A DNA stretch of 64,000 nucleotides, taken from contig NW_027420698.1 in assembly GCF_009905375.1 (NCBI RefSeq), positions 122,207-186,206 of the forward strand, in the 5' to 3' direction. Of the stretch, positions 22,412 through 36,000 are shown piece by piece. The position numbers and the translations under genes are program-made. Source of the stretch: Apium graveolens (taxonomy: Eukaryota; Streptophyta; Magnoliopsida; Apiales; Apiaceae). The first letter of the stretch is position 1. Every line of letters begins with the position of its first letter. The notes under the pieces are model-generated. The model saw nothing but the letters and a program-made list of their open reading frames with translations. It did no database searches and had not been told where the DNA came from.

Positions 22412-25400
22412 AACCCTAGATTAGATTTGTTAATTGTTTTTGAAAATATTGGGTATTCCACTAGGATTCCAAAATATTAAAAATTCCAGTATATTAGATT
22501 TGAATTGTAAATTTAAATGTAATATCAATGTATTGGAGGATTTTTAAACTAAATAATATGGATTTTAATATATTTGCTACAACTTTTTATAATTTATGGA
22601 ATTTCTAAATCTCTCAATTTCAAAGTATTTGTAAAAGTATTCACATACACGACACGTTTTATAAAAGTAACAATCTTTTGAAGTTGGTATTATTAGCTCA
22701 ATAACTCTAGCAACATAATCTCTATTTTTCTAGTTTTGGACCCTTTTCAACAAGTAAATGTTATTAATCTAATTTTCTAAAAATTAATATCTTTTTTTGC
22801 TAATTTTTTCAAAAAAATCAAATGATATAACAGAGAATTGTAAATTAGTTTTATAAAAACTTTAGACTACTTTGTATGGGGTTGTAGATATGTAAATGCG
22901 TGATTCTATGTTTACCATATGTACCATTCTTGACTATTTTTTTTTGACAAGGCCATTCTAGACAATTTAAATTTTGTAGAATGATTGACTTTAACGATAA
23001 TCTAGGGGCTGCCTTCATCACTTCTTCTCTTCTTTGTGCAAAGTTAGTAGTTTTATCTCTAAACCCCGATGTGCTTATATAGCTTATCTGGGCTTATGAT
23101 CTAAACTCCGGAAACAGGATGCTAAAGCCCTTCCCTGCAATTATTTACTTTCTTTTACAGCCAAGAAAGGCCCTTATCAAAAGCAAACCCCCTTTATTAG
23201 GAAAGGAATTCATCATTTCAATCCTTCTTGCTCTTTCGCTTCTTATCGGACGGTACTATTGCTCTTCCCGGCTTGTTGACCATGACCAGCGTTACAAATT
23301 AAGATGCAATTTGTGTTAGATCATTAGTAACCTACAATTTTTCCACTCTTCCACCATACACACCATCTTTCTTTACATCTTAATTATCTTCCTAGCAGTA
23401 CACAATAACTTAACATGAACATATCCACTTAACACATTATGTGTGACCTAAATGTGTGACGAATTTTTATAAGCCTATACCATAGAATCTTTGTTTAAAC
23501 TTGCTTTCCTTAATTCTGGAAGTTCTGTGTGCCATAAGTGGTGTAGTACTTCTTCTTTTACAATATATCGCACACTGTGAAGTCCACCATAACCCTAAAA
23601 GTCTTAATTCTTATTAGGCTACGAATTCCACATTTTCCCCTTTATTATTAACTGTACTGCGAATAGGCCTTCTTACGTATTGTGTTCCGATCAAATCACC
23701 CTAAATATGCATCAAAATCCATTTAATTTTTAAGAATGATTCAACTGTCATAAATTTAGAAGAGCCATCCTATCCACTTCATTCAAATCAATTATCAAAT
23801 TCGTATAGATTTTTAGTATGTGGAAAAATTAAGAAGGCACCAACGATTAAAGATCACTTAGATAAACCCAACTTATTAAAATGCTTCAACATTCGAGACT
23901 AACACCAACTATGAAAATCATATACATTAATTATTTAAACTAAATTTAAGGGTGTGTGATTGTTGACGATATTAATACTTTTTTGAATACTATATGAGTG
24001 TATTTCTAATTAGTGTAAAAATTTGTGAAAACTGAAAGTTTTGAAAGTTTTGGTTAGTCGTGCAAATTATGTGTTGTCTGTTGTACTTCTGAAGTCTTAT
24101 CACCAAACTCTATAGATAAGATTTGAATGCAAATTTCTTTAGCTTCTAGTGGATGGATGTAGCAGATTCTTCAACACATGCTTCATTACATATTGAGCTC
24201 AATATATTAATGATTTAGCTCGCCAATGTACAATACCAAAATTTTCACTTGGGTTACGAGCCCAAAAAAGTTTTCAGTCAAACACCTTAACAATAAAAAT
24301 ATTTTAAATATGTTACTCCCGTTAGTCCCCTTAAAATGGATAACAAAAAAGTGACGTGCAACTGATCAGCCATCAAGTTTAATAACAAATTTATCACTGA
24401 TCAACTCTGTATCATTTCCGGTAATGTTACCGACTAATTTCTTAAAAAAAAAATTCTTTTTCTTTTGAAAAAAAGAAACTCAAATAACTTTTTCGAAAAT
24501 TTAAATTGATTGAATATCATATATTTAATAATAGGTTTTGTCAACATCGATAATTGTATCTGACGGATAAAAATTTTAAATGTTTATTTTTTATGAATAA
24601 TTACACTTTTACTTGAAAAATAGATATTTTTTATTTTTACTAATAATTTTTTTAATTCTTTTGAAAAGTGTGTACGCCAATTCAAGAAATATACAAAAAT
24701 CCAAAGGATAGTTCACGATACTATAGGTTATTGAAGGCCCCGCACACCAACTTAGGGGCTCGAAGGTTAACAAAGACATATCATTACGAGAATCAATGAC
24801 ACTTGAAATGTGTGTACACCAATTCATGAAATATACAAAAAGCCAAGGTCCCAACTTGACAATAAAGAGGGCAATGGATTTCAAAATGATATTACTATAC
24901 TCATACTTTTAAAATCTTAGAAAAATATATACCCTATATCGGTTCTCCCATACTATCATACTTGCACTCGTATATGGATTGTGAGTATTATAGTGCTCAA
25001 TATTATTTACTTTTCAAACATTAATCGATTTTCGACGATCGAGGAAATTTGAAAGCTCGAAGAATTATTAGTTCTCCACTCCAGCAAGCTAGAGTCTAGT
25101 TGTCATACCACATTTTGGAATGGCTTAATATCTCCAAATTTTTAACATTAAGTAATTATTAACTTTGATTAAAAATTTTGTGAATACTTGTGAATACAAT
25201 ATCAGTTTATTTGAAGAAATAATGTCTTTATCTAGCATTATGATGAAGGTAAAAAATAGTTTTAGCTTATATAGTATGATATTTATAAGATGATTTATTA
25301 TAATATTTTGATCAAATCACCTTAAATCCGCATCAAAATCCATTTAATTCTTCAAAAGGGATCAAGTGTCAGATTTTTTGAAAATCGATCATATCCACTT

Positions 25401-26589
25401 CAATCGAATCAAAATATTTATTTTTAGTATGAGAAAAAAATTAAAAAGGCACCAACCATTGAAGATCACTTACACAAAACTTACAAAACGCTTCAATATT
25501 CGAAACTAACACCTAGTGCTAAAGTTATATACATTAACTATTAAAACTATTAAAACTCTTAAGAGTATATGATTATTGACCAATGTTAATAAATTTGTGA
25601 ATCATATACAATATCAGTATATTTGTAGAATTAATGTCTTTATCTCGCAGGATGACAAATATGAAAAAATGTTTCGAATATATAATACTAGTGCACTCAT
25701 ATTTAATTTCTTTTCTATATTAGACTTTTATGGGCACAAGAAACTACTCCCCATAAATTATGAATTTATGATGTACCTGAAGAAGGCGGCTTTCCAGACA
25801 AGAAATGTACTTAGTTTAGTCATTTTATTGTTGAGAATGATTTTAATTTATTAAAGTAATATAGATAATCTCCCTTTGTTCACTTAACAATGTATAGATT
25901 AACTCTTGCCCTTGTAACTATTAGCTTTATCTCACATTAATTTAGTTTCGAATGATTGTGTGCAAGATCATCTGGAGTGTGTATTCAACTAAGGTTTCTT
26001 TATTTTAAGCTATAAAATGAAATTTATTATAACTTACTTTTTACATGATTTTTTTAATATAGTGTTGTGTTCAAGTATTATTGACGTATCAGTTTTGACT
26101 AGCAGGTCCTTTTTTAATCGTGTTTAGAAGGCTTTTTCTTATGTACCAAAACTTCATGAATTTTGCATAAGTCAGTTTTGGGGAAATTAACATATGGAAG
26201 ACATAATTAGGAAGAAAAGATTTTACTTGCGGAGGTTGGATGCAAGTTGAAATTCGAGTGAGATATTCTTAAATCTTCCAAATTTTTAAGGTACGTAAAA
26301 TTTAATCTGATCGATGCTCTGATCTTTTACCTTTCTCACGCTTTAGTTGACAACAACAATTGACCAATCTGAAATTTTAAACATGGCTTTCTAAGAAAAA
26401 AATATGATAGATGAAACAATTTATGAAGAATATTTTTATGTTCTTTCACTTGAGGGGTTAGTCCAAAAATTTGTGAAAAAAGTCGAGAGTGTAGACACCG
26501 CCATATTTTTTTTCCATAATTTATTTGCAATATATTAGGTAAAAAGTGAATATCTATGGTATACTTCATAAAAGCACTATAAGAAAGAT

Positions 26590-27321
26590 TAAAACCAATA
26601 CAGATATTCTTCGAAAATTTCGTAACATATCATCTGCAGAGAGGGCAATTAGAGTTGATAATTCTTCAAAAGTAGGAGGGCAGCCATGGAAATAGAAATG
26701 TGTACTTATCCTTTCCTTACCCAATCGACACCATAAAGGGAGTGGGGTGAATGGTCAAACTGCATTCCAGCTTCCTCGGTTATGCTGCCTGGTGTACTTC
26801 TGAAGCGTTATCACCATACTTTGTAAATTAGATTTGAACCGGAAATTCTTTAGTCTATGGTAGATGGATGTAGCACATTCTTCAACACAAGCTCCATTAT
26901 ATATTGAGCTGAATACATGAAATGCTAGAAACGAAAGTAAATGGTTGTGTGAAAGTTGTCGAAGGATGTATAGGTTATTTTATGGATCTTTCCTTTGTAG
27001 AAGATGCTTACAGGCATCATAACACAGTGCATGATTTATACCTCTGATTTTGCATTCTTCAAGGAAAGCCGAGAATTTGTGTTGGGCAATTGGGTCCAAA
27101 CTACTTTCATGAATATGGATATTTGATTAATCTATATGTTGTAGGATCATACATATATGTTTTGGAGTTTGATAGAATACCCATATCTGAAAGAAGTTTG
27201 CAAAATCTATGAAGTTATCATTCATGAGTAAGGAGAAGATGATGATGACCAAATCTATGTCTAAGTTCAAGATCTGGTACTCAGGTGGTGCCATTTTTCT
27301 CATCTTGTACTGATTGTGCAT
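26590..27321 (-). pseudogene. F-box-like gene copy with stops (R3)
   Basis: Starts MHNQYKMRKMAPPEY at 27321 and is open for 64 residues. The conserved IDWSNI is interrupted: the tryptophan codon has become TAA at about 27127. Further stops lie at the DPENN segment (near 26990) and after WNAV (CGA to TGA, near 26757). The duplicate at 34730-35447 shares the first and last stops but not the middle one. Confidence 0.6.
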
Positions 27322-27523
27322 AAAATTGTGTATATGTTATTTGTTTTGAGAAGCGTAAATGGTTATTGTATATTGACGGGCTTAAAATATTCTAAAAGGG
27401 ATTCTTAGTAGGTGTATTTCACGGGATTTTAAATGATCTTTTTGGATGTTAAAGATATTCATATTTACTTAAATTAGATTTTAAGAAATTTAGAAAATCT
27501 TGTCGTATTTAATTAGATGAGAA

Positions 27524-27874
27524 AAGTTGTATGGATACCACTTTTTAATCCGAGACCTTTGAGACCACATATAGTCTGCAATCAAAACACTATAAAATTT
27601 ATTATTTTGTGAAGTATGTTCTACGAGTATCACTAATTCATTAAAATTATTGAAGATCATTTAATTTTAATAAGTAAAATGTGTATGTTCTGCAAGCTGA
27701 ACAAATGTTCTGCAAACTTAACATATTTTGCAGAATAAAGTATTTTTGTAATATTTTATATTTTACATGCAGTACATATATGATATTCAAGATTTTGAAT
27801 AAAATAAAGATCTTTGTAGAGCATGATTTACAAAATAATATGTTTTGCACTGCTTTTATGCAACATTTAACTTG
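27524..27874. mobile_element. MITE-like element, right end deleted (R3)
   Basis: The left end has the changed sequence AAGTTGTATGGATACCAC. The right inverted end is missing: CATTTAACTTG runs straight into AAAATATTGGG, a deletion of about 85 bp with TTG shared at the break. The same deletion is in the duplicate at 35650-36000. Confidence 0.65.
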
Positions 27875-30800
27875 AAAATATTGGGTATTCCACTAGGATT
27901 CCAAAATATTAAAAATTCCAGTATATTAGATTTGGATTGTAAATTTAAATGTAATATCAATGTATTCGAGGATTTTTAAACTAAAAAATATGGATTTTAA
28001 TATATTTGCTACAACTTTTTATAATTTATGTAATTTCTAAATCTCTCAATTTCAAAGTATTTGTAAAAGTATACACATACAGGACACGTTTTATAAAAGT
28101 AACAATCTTTTGAAGTTGGTATTATTAGCTCAATAACTCTAGCAACATAATCTCGATTTTTCTAGTTTTGGACCCTTTTCAACAAGTAAATGTTATTAAT
28201 CTAATTTTCTAAAAAATAATATCTTTTTTTGCTAAATTTTTCAAAAAAATCAAATGATATAACAGAGAATTGTAAATTAAATTTATAAAAACTTTAGACT
28301 ACTTTCTATGGGGTTGTAGATATGCAAATGAGTGATTCTATGTTTACCATATGTACCATTCTTGACTATTTTTTTTTGACAAGGCCATTCTAGACAATTT
28401 AAATTTTGTAGAATGATTGACTTCAACGATAAGTCTAGGGGCTGCCTTCATCACTTCTTCTCTTCTTTGTGCAAAGTTAGTAGTTTTATCTCTAAACCCC
28501 GATGTGCTTATATAGCTTATCTGGGCTTATGATCTAAACTCTGGAAACTCGATGCTAAAGCCCTTCCCTGCAATTATTTACTTTCTTTTACAGCCAAGAA
28601 AGGCCCTTATCAAAAGCAAACCCCCTTTATTAGGAAAGGAATTCATCATTTCAATCCTTCTTGCTCTTTCGCTTCTTATCGGACGGTACTATTGCTCTTC
28701 CCGGCTTGTTGACCATGACCTGCGTTACAAATTAAGATGCAATTTGTGTTAGATCATTAGTAACCTACAATTTTTCCACTCTTCCACCTTACACACCATC
28801 TTTCTTTACATCTTAATTATCTTCCTAGCAGTACACAATAACTTAACATGAACATATCCACTTAACACATTATGTGGGACCTAAATGTGTGACGAATTTT
28901 TATAAGCCTATACCATAGAATCTTTGTTTAAACTTGCTTTCCTTAATTCTGGAAGTTCTGTGTGCCATAAGTGGTGCAGTACTTCTTCTTTTGCAATATA
29001 TCGCACACTGTGAAGTCCACCATAACCCTAAAAGTCTTAATTCTTATTAGGCTGTGAATTCCACATTTTCCCCTTTATTATTAACTGTACTGCGAATAGG
29101 CCTTCCCACGGATTGTGTTTTATCGAATCACCCTAAATATGCATCAAAATCCATTTAATTTTTAAGAATGATTCAACTGTCATAATTTTAGAAGAGCCAT
29201 CATATCCACTTCATTCAAATCAAATATCAAATTCATATAGATTTTTAGTATGTGGAAAAATTAAGAAGGCACCAACGATTAAAGATCACTTAGATAAACC
29301 CAACTTATTAAAATGCTTCAACATTCTAGACTAACAACCACTATCAAAATCATATACATTAATTATTTAAACTAAATTTAAGGGTCTGTTATTGTTGACG
29401 ATATTAATATTTTTTTGAATACTATATGAGTGTATTTCTAATTAGTGTAAAAATTTGTGAAAACTCAAAGTTTTGGTTAGTCGTGCAAATTATGTGTTGA
29501 AGTTGAGAGCTTAGAAACTGCCATATTTTTTACTGTTTCTTTGCAATAGAATAAGTAAAAATTGGTTAGTATAGTATACTTCATAAAATCATTATAATAG
29601 AAATTAATACAAGTACATATATTCTTAATAATTTTGTAACATATCATCTGCAGACAACACAGAGGGCAAGTGAAGTTGATAATTTCTTTAAAAGTTGAAG
29701 GCCAGCCATGGAAATACAAATGTATGCAATTTTATGCTTGCCCCTACCAATGGACACAATAAAGGGAGTGGGGTGAATGGTCGAACTTCATTCCAGCTTT
29801 CTCAGTTGTGTTGTCTGTTGTACTTCTGAAGTCTTATCACCAAACTCTGTAGATTAGATTTGAACCGCAAATTTCTTTAGCTTCTAGTGGATGGATGTAG
29901 AAGATTCTTCAACACATTCTTCATTACATATTGAGCTCAATACATTAATGATTTAGTTCGCCACTGTACAATACCAAAACTTTCACTTGGGTTACCAGCA
30001 CAAAAAAGTTTTTAGTAAAACACCCGAACAATAAAAATATTTTAAATATGTTACTCCCGTTAGTCCCCTTAAAATGGATAACAAAAAGTGACGTGTAACT
30101 AATGTGGCATCAAGTTTAATACCGAATTTATCACTGAACTTTCTATCATTTTCGGTAAGGTTACCGACTAATTTCTTTAAAAAATTATTTTCTTTTTCTT
30201 TTGAGAAAAAAAAACTCAAATAACTTTTTCGAAAATTTAAATTGATTGAATAACATATATTTAATAATAGGTTTTTTCAAAATCGATAATTGTATCTGAC
30301 GAATAAATTTTTTATATGTTTATTTTTTGTGAATAATTACACCTTTACTTAAAAAAATTATTTTTTTTTACTTTTACTAATAATTTTTTTAAATTTTTTG
30401 AAAAGTGTGTACACCAATTCAAGCAATATACAAAAATCCAAAGGATAGTCCACGATACTACAGGTTATTGAAGGCCCCGCACACCAACTTAGGGGCTCGA
30501 GGGTTAACAAAGACATATCATTACGAGAATCAATGACACTTGAAATGTGTGTACACCAATTCACGAAATATATAAAAAGCCAAGGTCCTAACTTTACAAT
30601 AAAGAGGGCAATGGATTTCAAAATGATATTACTATACTTACACTTTTAAAATCTTAGAAAAATATATACCGAATATCGGTTCTCGCTTACTGTCATACTT
30701 GCACTCGCATACGGATTGTGAGCATTATAGTGCTCAATATTATTTAATTTTCAAACATTAATCGGGTTTCAACGATCGAGGAAATTTGAAAGATCGAAGA

Positions 30801-32329
30801 ATTATTAGTTCTCCACTCCAGCAAGCTACACTGAAGAACCGGGGTCTAGTTATCATACCACATTTTCGCATGGCTTAATATCTCCAAATTTTTAACATTA
30901 AGTAATTATTAACTCTCATTAAAAATTTTGTGAATACTTGTGAATACAATATCAGTGTATTTGAAGAAATAATATCTTTATCTAGCATTATGATGAAGGT
31001 AGAAAATAGGTTTAGCGTATATAGTATGATAATTATAAGATGATCTATTACAGTATTTTGGTCAAATCACCTTAAATCTGCATCAAAATCCATTTAATTC
31101 TTCAAACTGGATCAACTGTCAGATTTTTTGAAAATCGATCATATCCACTTCAATCGAATCAAAATATTTTTTTTTAGTATGAGAAAAAATTAAAAAGGCA
31201 CCAACCATTGAATATCACTTAGACAAAACTTACAAAACGCTTCAATATTCGAAACTAACACCTAGTGCTAAAATCATATACATTAACTATTAAAACTCTT
31301 AAGAGTATATTACTATTGACTGATATTAATAATTTTGTGAATCATATATAATATCAGTATATTTGTAGAATTAATGTTTTTATCTCGCATGATGACAAAT
31401 ATGAAAAAAGATTTAGAATATATAATACCATGTGCACTCATATTTAATTTCTTTTCTATATTAGACTTTTATGTGCACAAGAAACTACTCCCCATAAATT
31501 ATGAATTTATGATGTACGTGAAGAAGGCGGCTTTCCAGACAAGAAATGTACTTAGTTTAGTCATTTTATTGTTGAGAATGATTTTAATTTATTAAAGTAA
31601 TATAGATAATTTCCCTTTGTTCACTTAACAGTGTATAGATTAACTCTTGCCATTGTAACTATTAGCTTTATCTCACATTAATTTAGTTTCGAATGAATGT
31701 GTGCAAGATCATCTGGAGTGTGTATTCAACTAAGGTTTCTTTATTTTAAGCTATAAAATGAAATTTATTATAACTTACTTTTTACATGATTTTTTTTAAT
31801 ATAGTGTTGTGTTCAAGTATTATTGACGTATCAGTTTTGACTAGCAGGTCCTTTTTTAATCGTGTTTAGAAGGCTTTTTCTTATGTTCCAAAACTTCATG
31901 AATTTTGCATAAGTTAGGTTCGGGGAAATTAACATATGGTAGACATAATTAGGAAGACATGATTTTACTTGCGGAGGTTGGATGTAAGTTGAAATTCGAG
32001 TGAGATATTCTTAATTCTTCCAAATTTTTAAGGTACATAAAATTCAACCTGATCGATGCTCTGATCTTTTACCTTTCTCAGGATTTAGAGGTCAACCACA
32101 ATTGAGCAATCTGAAATTTTAAACACGGCTTTCTAAGAAAAAAATGTGATAGATGAAACAATTTATGAAGAATATTTTTATGTTCGTTCACTTGAGTGGT
32201 TAGTCCAAAAATTTGTGAAAAAAGTCGAGAGTGTAGACACCGCCATATTTTTTTCCGTAATTTATTTGCAATACATTAGGTAAAAAGTGAATATCTATGG
32301 TATACTTCATAAAAGCACTATAATAAAAA

Positions 32330-32690
32330 TTAAAACCAATACAGATATTCTTCGAAAATTTCGTAACATATCATCTGCAGACAACAGAGAGGGCAAGTAG
32401 AGTTGATAATTTCTTCAAAAGTAGGAGGCCAGCCATGGAAATAGAAATGTGTTCTTATCCTTTCCTTACCCAATCGACACCATAAAGGGAGTGGGGTGAA
32501 TGGTCGAACTGCATTCCAGCTTCCTCGGTTGTGCTGCCTGGTGTACTTCTGAAGCGTTATCACCATACTTTGTAAATTAGATTTGAACCGGAAATTCTTT
32601 AGTCTATGGTATATGGATGTAGCAGATTCTTCAACACAAGCTCCATTATATATTGAGCTGAATATATGAAATGCTAGAAATGAATTGTAA
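32330..32690 (-). pseudogene. F-box-like gene, 5' part deleted (R4)
   Basis: Only the 3' part remains: a 78-residue frame starting MVITLQKYTRQHNRGSWNAV (32566) and ending with the CPLCC tail, plus about 120 bp upstream. The 5' two thirds, including the F-box-like region, was removed by the deletion at 32681. The duplicate is 40458-40818. Confidence 0.65.
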
Positions 32691-33259
32691 ATTTAAATGT
32701 AATATCAATGTATTGGAGGATTTTTTAATTAAAAAATATGGATTTTAATATATTTGCTACAACTTTTATAATTTATGTAATTTCTAAATCTCTCAATTTG
32801 AAAGTATTTGTAAAAGTATACACATATTGGACAAGTTTTATAAAAGTAATAATCTTTTGAAGTTGGTATTATTAGCTCAATAACTCTAGCAACATAATCT
32901 CTATTTTTCTAGTTTTGGACCCTTTTTACCAAATAAATGTTATTAAGCTAATTTTCTAAAAAATAATATCTTTTTTTGCTAATTTTTTTAAAAAAATAAA
33001 ATGATATAACAAGAATTGTAAATTAATTTTATAAAAACTTTAGACTACTTTGTATGGGGTTGTAGATATGCAAATTTTTGATTCTATGTTTACCATATGT
33101 ACCATTCTTGACTATTTTTTTTTGACAAGGCCATTCTTGACAATTTAAATTTTGTAGAATGTTTGACTTTAACGATAAGGCTAGGGGCTGCCTTCATCAC
33201 TTCTTCTCTTCTTTGTGCAAAGTTAGTAGTTTATCTGTAAACTCACATGTGCTTATATA

Positions 33260-34048
33260 CACTACAAGAAAAATATCCATAGACATCATTTTTTGGCCGA
33301 TGTCTATGCTATTTGGCAACGGATGTTGATGTCGGTGATGTCTATTCTAGACATCGGCCATAACCCGATGTCTTTACTTGCTTAGACATCGTTTCTGGAA
33401 AAAAAAACTGATGTCCACACATTGTTTTTTACAAAAAAAATGTTAGAAATAAATAATTTAATAAATAAATTACACATATTACAACAAATTAAACATATAA
33501 TGAGCTATGTTTTTTTCCACATAGACATCGAATATTTTCATTTAGGTGATGTAAAATTAGATATTAAATATCGATTTATTTAGTAAAAGGTGATGTCTAT
33601 ATTGGCACTTAGACATCGGTTTTATCCCAAACAAAGTGATGTCTATGTTTATTTTAGACTTGAACATGTCAGTCTTTGACATCAGTTTTTTAGGAGAAAG
33701 CGATGTATATCAACTTTTTTGACATCAGTTTTTCTTCAATAAAAGTGATGTACAATTGTCTGTGTGACATCAGTATTTATATATTAAAAGTGATGTACAA
33801 TTTTTTTTGACATCAGTATTTATTCATTAAAAGTGATGTACAATTATTTTTTTGACATAAGTATTTATTCATTGAAAGTATTTAAACAATGAACTAACTA
33901 AACACTTATATTGAGCAACATAAATATCAAGTATCTCGTTTTATTACAGAATCGTTCAAAACCAAACAATTGTTATATGCTTGTTAAGACATCCTTGCTA
34001 ACATAAATATCGAGAATATAGTGTCTTAGTTAAGCCATCCCTGCTAAC
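33260..34048 (+). mobile_element. Left 0.79 kb of a CACTA element (one-ended copy)
   Basis: Starts CACTACAAGAAAAATATCC after CTTATATA, identical in position to 41387, and carries the same subterminal GACATC/GATGTC repeats. It stops at the duplication junction at 34049 with no right end, so it cannot transpose. It arose as part of the 8.13-kb duplication and not by its own insertion. Confidence 0.9.
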
Positions 34049-34729
34049 AGCTTTATCTCACATTAATTTAGTTTCGAATGATTGTGTGCAAGATCATCTG
34101 GAGTGTGTATTCAACTAAGGTTTCTTTATTTTAAGCTATAAAATGAAATTTATTATAACTTACTTTTTACATGATTTTTTTAATATAGTGTTGTGTTCAA
34201 GTATTATTGACGTATCAGTTTTGACTAGCAGGTCCTTTTTTAATCGTGTTTAGAAGGCTTTTTCTTATGTACCAAAACTTCATGAATTTTGCATAAGTCA
34301 GTTTTGGGGAAATTAACATATGGAAGACATAATTAGGAAGAAAAGATTTTACTTGCGGAGGTTGGATGCAAGTTGAAATTCGAGTGAGATATTCTTAAAT
34401 CTTCCAAATTTTTAAGGTACGTAAAATTTAATCTGATCGATGCTCTGATCTTTTACCTTTCTCACGCTTTAGTTGACAACAACAATTGACCAATCTGAAA
34501 TTTTAAACATGGCTTTCTAAGAAAAAAATATGATAGATGAAACAATTTATGAAGAATATTTTTATGTTCTTTCACTTGAGGGGTTAGTCCAAAAATTTGT
34601 GAAAAAAGTCGAGAGTGTAGACACCGCCATATTTTTTTTCCATAATTTATTTGCAATATATTAGGTAAAAAGTGAATATCTATGGTATACTTCATAAAAG
34701 CACTATAAGAAAGATTAAAACCAATACAG

Positions 34730-35447
34730 ATATTCTTCGAAAATTTCGTAACATATCATCTGCAGAGAGGGCAATTAGAGTTGATAATTCTTCAAAAGTA
34801 GGAGGGCAGCCATGGAAATAGACATGTGTACTTATCCTTTCCTTACCCAATCGACACCATAAAGGGAGTGGGGTGAATGGTCAAACTGCATTCCAGCTTC
34901 CTCGGTTATGCTGCCTGGTGTACTTCTGAAGCGTTATCACCATACTTTGTAAATTAGATTTGAACCGGAAATTCTTTAGTCTATGGTAGATGGATGTAGC
35001 ACATTCTTCAACACAAGCTCCATTATATATTGAGCTGAATACATGAAATGCTAGAAACGAAAGTAAATGGTTGTGTGAAAGTTGTCGAAGGATGTATAGG
35101 TTATTTTCTGGATCTTTCCTTTGTAGAAGATGCTTACAGGCATCATAACACAGTGCATGATTTATACCTCTGATTTTGCATTCTTCAAGGAAAGCCGAGA
35201 ATTTGTGTTGGGCAATTGGGTCCAAACTACTTTCATGAATATGGATATTTGATTAATCTATATGTTGTAGGATCATACATATATGTTTTGGAGTTTGATA
35301 GAATACCCATATCTGAAAGAAGTTTGCAAAATCTATGAAGTTATCATTCATGAGTAAGGAGAAGATGATGATGACCAAATCTATGTCTAAGTTCAAGATC
35401 TGGTACTCAGGTGGTGCCATTTTTCTCATCTTGTACTGATTGTGCAT
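34730..35447 (-). pseudogene. F-box-like gene copy with stops (R5)
   Basis: Duplicate of 26590-27321. It shares the stop in place of the IDWSNI tryptophan (about 35253) and the stop after WNAV (about 34881). The middle part between them is open for 114 residues (34881-35225), because the stop in the DPENN segment seen in R3 is absent here. That R3 stop is therefore younger than the duplication. Confidence 0.6.
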
Positions 35448-35649
35448 AAAATTGTGTATATGTTATTTGTTTTGAGAAGCGTAAATGGTTATTGTATATT
35501 GACGGGCTTAAAATATTCTAAAAGGGATTCTTAGTAGGTGTATTTCACGGGATTTTAAATGATCTTTTTGGATGTTAAAGATATTCATATTTACTTAAAT
35601 TAGATTTTAAGAAATTTAGAAAATCTTGTCGTATTTAATTAGATGAGAA

Positions 35650-36000
35650 AAGTTGTATGGATACCACTTTTTAATCCGAGACCTTTGAGACCACATATGT
35701 TCTGCAATCAAAACACTATAAAATTTATTATTTTGTGAAGTATGTTCTACGAGTATCACTAATTCATTAAAATTATTGAAGATCATTTAATTTTAATAAG
35801 TAAAATGTGTATGTTCTGCAAGCTGAACAAATGTTCTGCAAACTTAACATATTTTGCAGAATAAAGTATTTTTGTAATATTTTATATTTTACATGCAGTA
35901 CATATATGATATTCAAGATTTTGAATAAAATAAAGATCTTTGTAGAGCATGATTTACAAAATAATATGTTTTGCACTGCTTTTATGCAACATTTAACTTG
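35650..36000. mobile_element. MITE-like element, right end deleted (R5)
   Basis: Duplicate of 27524-27874 with the same lost right inverted end (ACTTG joined to AAAATATTGGG). Confidence 0.65.

Larger units (their letters stand above)
20154..25690 (+). repeat. Array unit R2 (type X), complete
   Basis: 5.54-kb unit. Landmarks: F-box-like copy 21050-21790, MITE-like element 22009-22411, conserved block about 22950-23330, short-form half-unit B about 23690-24215, GTTACTCCC block about 24310-24450, hydrophobic open frame 24609-24884, half-unit A leader about 25310-25600. It matches R0 in type-specific sites (for example ATACCATGTGCACT at its start, and the TGTGTTG deletion). Confidence 0.88.
25691..31431 (+). 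repeat. Array unit R3 (type Y), complete
   Basis: 5.74-kb unit. Landmarks: F-box-like pseudogene 26590-27321, MITE-like element lacking its right end 27524-27874, conserved block about 28380-28760, long-form half-unit B about 29100-29950, GTTACTCCC block about 30050-30220, hydrophobic open frame 30358-30621, half-unit A leader about 31060-31350. From 25923 onward it forms the left copy of the 8.13-kb duplication. Confidence 0.88.
25923..34048 (+). repeat. Left copy of a recent 8.13-kb tandem duplication
   Basis: This segment and 34049-42175 are almost identical (roughly 20-25 differences noticed by eye in 8.1 kb), far closer than any other two units. They share private changes: the lost right end of the MITE-like element, the TGAA-flanked deletion at 32681, and the left part of the CACTA element. 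The left edge lies inside a unit (TTAGCTTTATCTC), the right edge inside the CACTA element (AACAGCTGCAC at 42176). The junction at 34049 reads AACAGCTTTATCTC, so both sides share AGCT. Confidence 0.9.
31432..34048 (+). repeat. Array unit R4 (type X start), cut by duplication junction
   Basis: Begins like an X unit and holds the F-box tail 32330-32690, then jumps by a 1.1-kb deletion (TGAA at 32681-32684) past the F-box 5' part and the whole MITE-like element. The conserved block begins at about 33100 and is interrupted at 33260 by CACTA sequence. The unit ends at the duplication junction at 34049. The stretch 32690-33250 is AT-rich unit sequence without a gene. Confidence 0.85.
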
